A stretch of 64,000 nt of DNA from a virus, in IMG/VR virus record IMGVR_UViG_3300020202_000066, positions 1-64,000 of that record; one strand, 5' to 3'. Of the stretch, positions 7,768 through 14,780 are shown piece after piece. A model generated the notes under the pieces. That model saw nothing but the letters and a program-made list of their open reading frames with translations, was not told the DNA's origin and searched no databases. Made by a program: the position numbers and the translations under genes. How positions within the stretch are numbered: the first letter of the stretch is position 1; each line of letters begins with the position of its first letter.

Positions 7768-7787
7768 GCACTTCGAAAAATTAGTGT
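7768..7787. promoter_or_regulatory. operator-like partner site upstream of repressor promoter
   Basis: GCACTTCGAAAAATTAGTGT, near reverse complement of 7643-7662. It ends seven bases before the TTGACG box of the repressor gene. Confidence 0.6.
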
Positions 7788-7794
7788 AATTTCG

Positions 7795-7824
7795 TTGACG
7801 TCAGTCGACCCGGCCGGCTACCCT
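7795..7824 (+). promoter_or_regulatory. promoter of repressor gene
   Basis: TTGACG (7795-7800), 18-base spacer, TACCCT (7819-7824). Twenty-four bases before ATG 7849, with GGTGAGG between. Confidence 0.5.
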
Positions 7825-7848
7825 TTGAAAGGTGAGGCGTGCGAATCG

Positions 7849-8694
7849 ATGGCGGACGAGCCTGAGAAATCTGAGGAGCGTAGGAAGACCGAGCTGGAGA
7901 AGAGAGTTCGCCAGACAGGGCTCAAGAAGAAGCACATCGCGAATCTGTTGGGTGTCCACGTCGTAACGTTTTCCAACTGGCTGAAGTATGGGAACATCCC
8001 AGACGACAAGTTGGCGATTCTGGTGGGGATTTGTCTGAGCAACGGGGTGCGGATGACGCCGGCGGAGATTCGAGCGGCCAACGGCTTCCTTCGGCCTCGT
8101 GGTCGGCCTTCGAAGAAGGCGGTGGCGCTGGGCCATTACGCTAGCCTCACGCACCTGCCTCGGAAGGAGCTTGCGAACATCCCGATCCAGACGAACGCCG
8201 CGATGCGAGTGCTTTCTCAATCGAGCCAGACCTCTCTCCTGCCTGTTCTTGGGCGGATCCCGGCGGGTGGGGTGCGTCGCATAGAAGAACTTGCTGAAGC
8301 TTCGATTGAGTATCCGACGGCGCAGCTGAAGCGGGGAGGTGAGCACTTCGCGCTCAAGGTTCATGGCGACTCGATGGACCGCCTCTTCATTGAGGACGGC
8401 GATCTCGCGATCATCCGGAAGCAGGAGACAGCGAAGGATGGGCAGGTGGTCGTCGCTGCTCTGGACGGAGAGGTCACCCTCAAGGTGCTGCGCCTTCGCA
8501 AGGACACCGCCACGTTACTCCCTGAGAGCAACAACCCGGCGCACCAGCCAATCGAATGCGGAGATCGGCCGCCCGAAATCTACGGTGTGCTCGTTGGCTT
8601 GTTGAAAGAAGAGCTTCCCAAGATCAAGACGGAGAAGTTTGCGCGTGTCCCGATGGTGCAGCGGGGGGCGCGCAGCAAGAAGGTGAGCAAGTGA
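7849..8694 (+). CDS. LexA/CI-like self-cleaving phage repressor (S24 peptidase)
   Basis: 281 residues from ATG 7849; an upstream in-frame extension to 7366 is rejected because it reads through the promoter. Residues about 15-65 form the DNA-binding HTH (LKKKHIANLLGVHVVTFSNW). Residues 130-260 are a LexA-type peptidase: cleavage site Ala139-Gly140 (IPAGG), nucleophile Ser175 (HGDSMD), general base Lys212 (EVTLKVL). Such repressors hold a prophage silent and cut themselves when RecA signals DNA damage. Its presence argues for a temperate, SOS-inducible phage. Probable targets are the dyads at 7643-7787 and related sites, by inference. Confidence 0.9.
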   Translation: MADEPEKSEERRKTELEKRVRQTGLKKKHIANLLGVHVVTFSNWLKYGNIPDDKLAILVGICLSNGVRMTPAEIRAANGFLRPRGRPSKKAVALGHYASLTHLPRKELANIPIQTNAAMRVLSQSSQTSLLPVLGRIPAGGVRRIEELAEASIEYPTAQLKRGGEHFALKVHGDSMDRLFIEDGDLAIIRKQETAKDGQVVVAALDGEVTLKVLRLRKDTATLLPESNNPAHQPIECGDRPPEIYGVLVGLLKEELPKIKTEKFARVPMVQRGARSKKVSK

Positions 8695-9968
8695 TGTCGC
8701 CGGCTGAGTTCGCGTCGTTTGTTCCGGCGGATTGCCGTGAGCGATTTCTTTCGCTCCTGCGGGTCTCGCCGCAATGTTGGGTGTTCGGGCGTCCCGACGC
8801 CATCCCGGGAAGGTACCGCAGCTTCAGCTTCTCAGGACGACTTCATCCCGCTCACCGGATTGCCTACACGTGGGTCAAAGGCCCGGTCTCGGACGAGCTG
8901 GTCATCGACCATCTTTGCCGCAATCCGAGCTGCGTGCGACCTGACCATCTCGAAGCAGTCACGGAGCGCGAGAACATTCTCCGAGGCGAGTGTCCGACGG
9001 CGCGCCGTCATCGCCAGCTCGCGAGTTACCGGCGTGCTTCCCTGCGTCAGGCGTCCGGCGATGTTGTCGGTGGCGTCCACTTCCTGGTCTGGATGGAGAC
9101 CACGATCAGCGGGCTGCGCCGAATTCGTATCGGTGCCGCGACCGGCGGTCCGAAGCCGGACGTGATTCACCAGTTCTCGACGCGTGACGCAGCAAGAGCT
9201 CAGCTAGCGTTCGAGGCTCTCTGTCGCGCTTCTGATCCGGTCGGCCTTGCTGATTGCTGGCAGCGCCCGTGGAACTACAGCCTCGGTTTCGGCAAGACCG
9301 ATATGGACTACTGGCCGCGGAACTTGACCGGCGCGGCCGAGGGTGGATGGCCGCCTCCGGAGTGGTGCGCACGTCCGGCGCTACTCACTACATGGGTGGC
9401 TGGCATCGGATCGAAAAAACAGCGGGTTTGCGTGGGGGTGCGTTGCGGCACTGACCTGCCTTACGTGCTTCGGGAGTTGCACTCGGGGGACGCTTCGACG
9501 GCGTGGGACGTACTTGATCTACTTCGCGCCAGTCACGATCCAGTACGGATCGCGGACTCGTTGCGAGAACGGTTCCACTCCAATCGAGTTCTCGGGGAGT
9601 TGTACCTTGACTATCCACTGTCGTCTCCACCGCAACGTGCGCGGCGAGTGCGATCGGGGCGGAAGAGAATTGGATCGGAGGTAGCCGTGGGCGCGAGCAG
9701 AGTGAAACCGTACAAGGGTGCGACGGTGCTGTACCGTGAGGACGGCGGTGAGTACGTTGCGCACGTGACGAACGTGCGGGGAGGACTTCACGACACCGTC
9801 GACCTGGTGGTGTTCAACGTCGGCTCGAAGCCGTTGCCGGATCTGAATACCAACGGAAGCAGGGAGCGCGTGTGCCAACGGGACGCGGTCGTGTTCGGCG
9901 AACTCTGCCCGGAGGCGCGGGCTCTCTGGCTCTGGCCGGATGTGCAGCCAGCGGTCTGGGGAGCATGA
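8694..9968 (+). CDS. HNH endonuclease read through into a small phage domain
   Basis: 424 residues from ATG 8694 (TGATG overlap with the repressor stop). Residues about 55-105 are an HNH_3-type nuclease: HRIAYTWVKG, VIDHLCRNPSCVRPDHLE. Two related segments follow, each ending SDPVGLADC or HDPVRIADS, suggesting internal duplication. The last 93 residues (VLYREDGGEYVAHVTNV) look like a separate phage protein: GTG at 9687 has GGAGG five bases upstream and could start it independently. So this may be one fused gene or a gene with an internal start. Confidence 0.75.
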   Translation: MSPAEFASFVPADCRERFLSLLRVSPQCWVFGRPDAIPGRYRSFSFSGRLHPAHRIAYTWVKGPVSDELVIDHLCRNPSCVRPDHLEAVTERENILRGECPTARRHRQLASYRRASLRQASGDVVGGVHFLVWMETTISGLRRIRIGAATGGPKPDVIHQFSTRDAARAQLAFEALCRASDPVGLADCWQRPWNYSLGFGKTDMDYWPRNLTGAAEGGWPPPEWCARPALLTTWVAGIGSKKQRVCVGVRCGTDLPYVLRELHSGDASTAWDVLDLLRASHDPVRIADSLRERFHSNRVLGELYLDYPLSSPPQRARRVRSGRKRIGSEVAVGASRVKPYKGATVLYREDGGEYVAHVTNVRGGLHDTVDLVVFNVGSKPLPDLNTNGSRERVCQRDAVVFGELCPEARALWLWPDVQPAVWGA

Positions 9969-10195
9969 GCGACGACGAAGCAAAGTGCAAGACAATCGCG
10001 CTGCCTGATCCGGTGGTCGCCAACGCGAAGCGGTACCTGGAGATCATCCGGGACGCCTCTGTGCCGATCGCACTGAAGGCCCTTGCTGAGAGCCGAGCGT
10101 CGGAGGCGCTCAAGATCGTGGAGGAGATCGAGTTGTTCGCCAGGAACGCTGGCAGGAACCTTCGCGATGCGATTGTGAAGGAGCAGAAGAAGTGA
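9965..10195 (+). CDS. small helical protein (76 aa)
   Basis: Starts ATGA at 9965 overlapping the previous stop. Predicted all-helical (IALKALAESRASEALKIVEE). No family recognised. First of three short GTGA/ATGA-coupled genes before the exonuclease. Confidence 0.75.
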   Translation: MSDDEAKCKTIALPDPVVANAKRYLEIIRDASVPIALKALAESRASEALKIVEEIELFARNAGRNLRDAIVKEQKK

Positions 10196-10422
10196 GCGGG
10201 CAGCCAGTGTCTCTCGTGCGGGCCGCGCTCGCACGGTGTGTTCACCGCGGGCTCCTGAAGGATGCCTCGGCGCTCCTTCGTGTCCCGTCCCATCGCCTGA
10301 CCGCGATCGCGCGTGGTGACGACGTGCCCAACAAGCTGGAGCAGCAGGCCATCGCCGCGCGGCTGCAGCTGCTGTTCTCAATGATTCGCCAGGCGCCGCC
10401 GCTGGCTCCGAGGAGTGCGTGA
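10192..10422 (+). CDS. small HTH-like protein (76 aa)
   Basis: GTG 10192 overlaps the previous TGA. The central LKDASALLRVPSHRLTAIAR resembles a helix-turn-helix, so it may bind DNA. Between the HNH gene and the recombination genes. Confidence 0.65.
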   Translation: MSGQPVSLVRAALARCVHRGLLKDASALLRVPSHRLTAIARGDDVPNKLEQQAIAARLQLLFSMIRQAPPLAPRSA

Positions 10423-10688
10423 GGTTGACCGGAATCCCCGAAGAGTCCGAGGGCGCGCTCGCGGAGTTGCCGGCGCCGGCGAGTGCTCGTGTCCGCGGCG
10501 TGCTCCTGGTCGAGGCGAACCTCAACACAGGGGAGATCACGTACGCGGCCCCGGGCGCGCTCGTAGGCGATCCGGCGCACCAGCGAGCGGCGTTGCTGCG
10601 GTTCGCGCTCGGTGTCGGTGGCATCAGGGATTCCATCGGCAATGGAACGACTCGCGTCCACGTGAATGCAGGGGCGGTGGAGGAGTGA
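10419..10688 (+). CDS. small hypothetical protein (89 aa)
   Basis: GTG 10419, GTGA overlap on both sides. Mixed alpha/beta composition with a conserved-looking LVEANLNTGEITYAAPG. No family recognised. Confidence 0.7.
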   Translation: MRLTGIPEESEGALAELPAPASARVRGVLLVEANLNTGEITYAAPGALVGDPAHQRAALLRFALGVGGIRDSIGNGTTRVHVNAGAVEE

Positions 10689-11548
10689 AGCTCAAGGCGC
10701 AGTGGCTGCCGGACCTTTCCGCGGAGGACTACTACGCGGACAGGGTGCTCGACGTCCCCACCCTGAACTACAGCACGGCGGCGCTGATGGTCAACCGGTC
10801 GTCGCGGCATGCGTGGCACAGCCATCCTCGACTCGGCGGCAAGCCCTCGCCAGCGGGCGACGGGGCAATGTCTGGGATCATCCTGCACAACCTCATCCTG
10901 GAGGGCGGACGGGACGTCGTCACGCTGGACTACGACGACTTCAGGTCGAAGGCCGCCAAGGAAGAGCGGGATGAGCTGCTCGCGCTCCGCAAGATTCCAG
11001 TTCTCAAGTCGAAGCTCGAACCCTACGCGGAGGCGGCCCTCAACTTCTCGCGGAACGCTCTGGAGTTCGGCATCAACCTGGTCTCGGTGGGGCGCCGAGA
11101 GGCCACCATCCATTGGCAGGAACGGTCAAGGCATGGATTGGTCGACTGCCGCGCTCGGCTGGACGCTGTCGTGGAAGCGATCGTCTACGACATCAAGACC
11201 ACGTCGGGGTCCGCGCATCCGGATGCGTGCGCCCGCAGGATTTACGAGCGCGGGTACCACATCCAGGCGAGTGCGTACCGGCGGGCGGTCGAGCGCGTTG
11301 AGCCTGACCTCGTCGGCCGTGTGAAGTTCGTGTTCCTGTTCTTCGAGACGGAGCCGCCGTACTCGGTGGTTCCTCTCACGCCATCCGGCGCGCTGCGGGA
11401 ACTTGGCGATCGCGACTGGGAGCGAGCGGTGGAGAAGTGGGCGGAGTGCCGGAAGAACGATCGCTGGCCGGGGTACGTGAGCGGAATCGAACAGGTGGAC
11501 CCGTTGCCCTGGGCGCTGTCCCGGGATCTGGATCAGGAGGCCGCGTAG
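10685..11548 (+). CDS. PD-(D/E)XK exonuclease (RecE/DUF3799-like)
   Basis: 287 residues from GTG 10685. The core RLDAVVEAIVYDIKTT supplies the catalytic Asp and the D-x-K, and HIQASAYRRAVE matches the Q-motif helix of RecB/RecE/Cas4-type nucleases. Such phage exonucleases resect double-stranded DNA ends for single-strand annealing recombination. The Sak4-like ATPase gene follows with no gap, as in known phage recombination pairs. Confidence 0.85.
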   Translation: MKLKAQWLPDLSAEDYYADRVLDVPTLNYSTAALMVNRSSRHAWHSHPRLGGKPSPAGDGAMSGIILHNLILEGGRDVVTLDYDDFRSKAAKEERDELLALRKIPVLKSKLEPYAEAALNFSRNALEFGINLVSVGRREATIHWQERSRHGLVDCRARLDAVVEAIVYDIKTTSGSAHPDACARRIYERGYHIQASAYRRAVERVEPDLVGRVKFVFLFFETEPPYSVVPLTPSGALRELGDRDWERAVEKWAECRKNDRWPGYVSGIEQVDPLPWALSRDLDQEAA

Positions 11549-12508
11549 ATGCCAGCAGCAGCAAGGAAGTTCGAGGACAAGCCTGCAGTGCGCCAGAAGA
11601 CCCCGCTGCTTCTGGGACTGATCGGTCCATCCGGAACCGGCAAAACATTCTCTGCGCTTCGACTTGCCACCGGAATTCAGAGCGTGATGAAGGGGGAGAT
11701 CTTCTTCATCGATTCCGAGGCCAGGCGAGCGCTTCACTACGCCGATCGGTTCAAGTTTCGGCACGTCGAGTTCGCCCCTCCCTTCGGGCCGCTCGACTAC
11801 CTCGACGCGATCGAGCACTGCGTTGGCAAAGGCGCGACGACCGTAATCGTCGACAGCATGTCGCACGAGCACGAAGGACCCGGAGGTGTGCTTGAGATGC
11901 ACGCTGCCGAGGTCGAGCGAATGTCCGGTGGCGATCCACGTAAGGCTGAGCGCGTCAAGCTGGGCGCGTGGAACAAGCCGAAGGTAGACCGCCGCCGGAT
12001 GATCAATCGCATCCTGCAGATGCAGTGCAACTTCCTTTTCTGCTTCCGCGCGAAAGACAAGCTCAAGATCACCACGGGGCAGGATCCTCGTCAGATGGGG
12101 TTCATGCCCATCGCTGGTGAGGAGTTTGTCTACGAGATGGTCGCGAAATTCCTCCTCCTGCCCGGAGCCAACGGCGTCCCGACGTGGCACTCGGACTACG
12201 AGGGCGAGCGGATGATGATGAAGATCCCGGAGCAGTTCCGGGAGATCTTCTCCAAGCCCGAGCAGCTGTCGGAGGATCTCGGTCGGCAGATGGCGCTCTG
12301 GGCTGCCGGTGCTCCCGCGCCTCTGTCGGCGAGCTCCAGAATCGACGATCTCCTGGCGGCGTACGCTGACTGCGGCGATTCGGTGTTCTTCTCCAGGCTC
12401 GAGCAGGATCGCAAGGATATCTGGCCGAAGATCACCGCGCCAGAGAAGGAGCGACTCAAGGCGGCGGCTGACGCCGTGCAGGCCCGCCTGAATGGGAGCC
12501 CGGCGTGA
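11549..12508 (+). CDS. Sak4/AAA_24-like RecA-fold recombination ATPase
   Basis: 319 residues from ATG 11549. Walker A GPSGTGKT at residues 26-33 and a Walker B-like TVIVDSMSHE near residue 100 show an ATPase of the RecA/AAA_24 kind. Phage Sak4 proteins of this fold promote single-strand annealing with a partner exonuclease, which lies directly upstream. The C-terminal 90 residues are an extra helical part. No SSB gene was seen nearby. Confidence 0.8.
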   Translation: MPAAARKFEDKPAVRQKTPLLLGLIGPSGTGKTFSALRLATGIQSVMKGEIFFIDSEARRALHYADRFKFRHVEFAPPFGPLDYLDAIEHCVGKGATTVIVDSMSHEHEGPGGVLEMHAAEVERMSGGDPRKAERVKLGAWNKPKVDRRRMINRILQMQCNFLFCFRAKDKLKITTGQDPRQMGFMPIAGEEFVYEMVAKFLLLPGANGVPTWHSDYEGERMMMKIPEQFREIFSKPEQLSEDLGRQMALWAAGAPAPLSASSRIDDLLAAYADCGDSVFFSRLEQDRKDIWPKITAPEKERLKAAADAVQARLNGSPA

Positions 12509-13131
12509 GCGGCGAGATTCGGATCCTTGGCATCGACCCGTCGATGAGCTGCAGCGGCTGGGCGCTCATCGACGGGGAGGCCAACGTCATCGAGTGCGGG
12601 ACGGAACGGGATCGCGAGCACGAACGTTCGGTGCCTGAGCGAATCAATGCGATGGCGTGGCGCCTGGCAGATGTCGTGAAGCGACTAGCGCCCACGCACG
12701 TGTACGCCGGAGAGCCGCTCATACACAACGCGAGGGGAAAGAGCATCAGTCTGATCAAGCTCGCGGGAGCCGTGGGTTTCGGGGCCCACGACCGAAGCAA
12801 TCGTGCGCTCACGGTCACCGGGATCCACGACGTGTCTGCGCGCCGAATCGTTGGGTTCAAGCCGACGAAGGTCAAAGGCGAGAAGGACAACGAGCGTGAG
12901 CAGCGGCTGAAGGCGGAGGTGTTCACGTTCGCGGTCCTGAATCTCAAGGGCGCGACGTTCACTTCGGTGGACGCGGCCGAGGCCGGGATCTTCGCGCTCG
13001 CTGGACTGAAGGTCGTGAAGGGCGAAGCGACGCTCACGGTGCCGAAGAAGGCGCGCAAGAAGCGCGAGGGCGGCGAGCGGAAGTCCAAGAGGGTGAAGCT
13101 CGCCGTGAGTGCAAAGGATCCGACGGGATGA
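12505..13131 (+). CDS. RuvC-like Holliday junction resolvase
   Basis: 208 residues from GTG 12505. The N-terminal RILGIDPSMSCSGWALID is the RuvC signature with the first catalytic Asp; AGEPLIH supplies the next acidic residue, and SVDAAEAGIFAL the C-terminal DxxD/E-type motif. It likely cuts recombination or replication junctions before packaging. The last 40 residues are a basic Lys/Arg tail absent from cellular RuvC. Confidence 0.8.
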   Translation: MSGEIRILGIDPSMSCSGWALIDGEANVIECGTERDREHERSVPERINAMAWRLADVVKRLAPTHVYAGEPLIHNARGKSISLIKLAGAVGFGAHDRSNRALTVTGIHDVSARRIVGFKPTKVKGEKDNEREQRLKAEVFTFAVLNLKGATFTSVDAAEAGIFALAGLKVVKGEATLTVPKKARKKREGGERKSKRVKLAVSAKDPTG

Positions 13132-13913
13132 GCATCGGCGGGCCGCGGCGCCCGGTGCGGTCATGCACCGGCTGCGGGTTTGGGTACCGAGGCATCGGGC
13201 TCTGCCCGGAATGCCGGTCCGGCAGTCAGGCCCGACGCGAGTTCTCGCTGCATTGGGCAGGCCCGGCGCCCACCTGTGTTGGGCCTGAATGCGGCGAGCA
13301 GGTCGAGAGACTTCGGCACGGTCAGTGGGCGCGGTACTGCAGCGCTGACTGTAAGGGTGCGTGGGAGGCCGAGAATCGGACAGTGACCGGACCGGCCCGT
13401 CCCAAGTGCGGCATCGATGGGTGCGATGAGCGAGTGCGGATCGTGAAGTTGGGCGAGGGACCCGAGGGTGGAAAGTTCGGCCGGCTGTGTAGCCGGCATC
13501 AGAAGGAGGGTGCGATGACCACGGAATCGGTGAGGCCCACAGAGGCAGCTCCTGCGCCTCTGGGGGAGGCAACGACGGCGGCTGTCCCGCCGGCGGCGGC
13601 AGCTTCCGAGGGCGACAGGCAAGCGGCCCAGGCGCCGCGGGGAAAGCGGAAGTACACCCGGCGTGTGCAGGTCCCGGCGAAGCAGCCGAAGGCGCCGCGA
13701 AAGCTGGCCCGGGCGCGGCGCCCGGCACCGGCGGAAGCGAAGCCAGCCGGGCATGGTGTTGTCTCCGAGCAGATGGGTGGCCAAGTGGTTCAGATGGTCA
13801 CCAGTCTGCACGCGTCCATGCAGATGATGGTGGGGATCAACTCCGCCACTGTCGTGCTCACCGTGAATCGGGACGGCCAGGTAACGGCCGCGGATCCCCG
13901 GTTCCAGGGGTAA
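13128..13913 (+). CDS. zinc-finger protein, paralogue 1
   Basis: 261 residues from ATGA 13128. The N-terminal 125 residues have several CxxC pairs (CTGCGFG, CPEC, CGPECG-like, YCSADC, CGIDGC). A Pro/Ala/Lys-rich linker follows, then a C-terminal segment ending VVLTVNRDGQVTAADPRFQG. The next gene has the same layout and a matching end, so the two are tandem paralogues. Function unknown; DNA or RNA binding is plausible. Confidence 0.8.
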   Translation: MSIGGPRRPVRSCTGCGFGYRGIGLCPECRSGSQARREFSLHWAGPAPTCVGPECGEQVERLRHGQWARYCSADCKGAWEAENRTVTGPARPKCGIDGCDERVRIVKLGEGPEGGKFGRLCSRHQKEGAMTTESVRPTEAAPAPLGEATTAAVPPAAAASEGDRQAAQAPRGKRKYTRRVQVPAKQPKAPRKLARARRPAPAEAKPAGHGVVSEQMGGQVVQMVTSLHASMQMMVGINSATVVLTVNRDGQVTAADPRFQG

Positions 13914-13916
13914 CAC

Positions 13917-14780
13917 GTGCCGCTGAAGAGCTGGCCTCGGCCGGTGAAGTGCGAGGAGTGTGGAGGCCAGTTCCGCGGCGCGGGCTCGGTGTGTGCGGTG
14001 TGCAGAGAGCAGCCGGGCCAACGGCGACAGAGCGTGCGGAGGGCGGCAATGAGCGGGCCGACCATCTGCGAAGCGGGCGACTGCGATGAGCCAGTGCGCC
14101 GGGGCATCGATGGCAAGCCAGACACGGTGTGCTCCAAGGAGTGTGCTGAGGTGGTGCGACGAATGCACGGCTCGAGAGGGGAGCAGACGCCGACCCGAGC
14201 CGTCACGAGCGTCGTGGTTCGCAAGCCCGATCCCGACAAGCGGCTCGCTGCCGCGGCGGTCGCCATCGACCAGCGCACCCCCCGGTGCTTGTCGTCCGAG
14301 TGCAAGGAACGGGCGGCGCCGAGCCTGAAAGGCGGGTTCCGCCGCTACTGCAGCGATCGCTGCATGTGGGCTCATCACGGTGAGCGGCGGGCCACGAGGC
14401 GGGCCCAGATGGGAAGTCAGACTGCGATGGTTGAGACGGAGCGCGGCGGCGCGGGAGGGATGATGAGTGAGGCCGAGGTGGACCCCGCGCCGGCGCCGGT
14501 TTCGATCCAGCCGAAGCCCGAGGCAACCGAGGTCTTCCACGAGGTAACGGATGCGCGGGAGCTCGCGGCGGAGGTGGCCGCCGGCGCCATGCACAGTCCC
14601 GACATCATCCCGGGATCTGAGCCACAGGTCGATCCGATCTGGGACGCTCACAGCCTGCTCCGGCATCTCCGCGATGCGCTGGGATTCATCCCGGGCGCGG
14701 AGAGCGTGACGGTGCAGATCACAATCACCAAGGACGGGCGGATCACGCCGGCGGCGCCGGTGTTCGGGGGTGAGCGATGA
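13917..14780 (+). CDS. zinc-finger protein, paralogue 2
   Basis: 287 residues from GTG 13917. Zinc-finger-like CEECGGQF, CAVC, CEAGDCDEP, CLSSECKE and YCSDRC, then a flexible acidic linker, then QITITKDGRITPAAPVFGG, which matches the end of the previous gene. No known family. Lies between the RuvC-like and methyltransferase genes. Confidence 0.8.
   Translation: MPLKSWPRPVKCEECGGQFRGAGSVCAVCREQPGQRRQSVRRAAMSGPTICEAGDCDEPVRRGIDGKPDTVCSKECAEVVRRMHGSRGEQTPTRAVTSVVVRKPDPDKRLAAAAVAIDQRTPRCLSSECKERAAPSLKGGFRRYCSDRCMWAHHGERRATRRAQMGSQTAMVETERGGAGGMMSEAEVDPAPAPVSIQPKPEATEVFHEVTDARELAAEVAAGAMHSPDIIPGSEPQVDPIWDAHSLLRHLRDALGFIPGAESVTVQITITKDGRITPAAPVFGGER

Noticed and set aside
7366-7848. 161-residue upstream extension of the repressor
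   Set aside because: The extension reads through the promoter, operator-like pair and duplicated control block, and its composition is low-complexity. ATG 7849 with GGTGAGG is the natural start.
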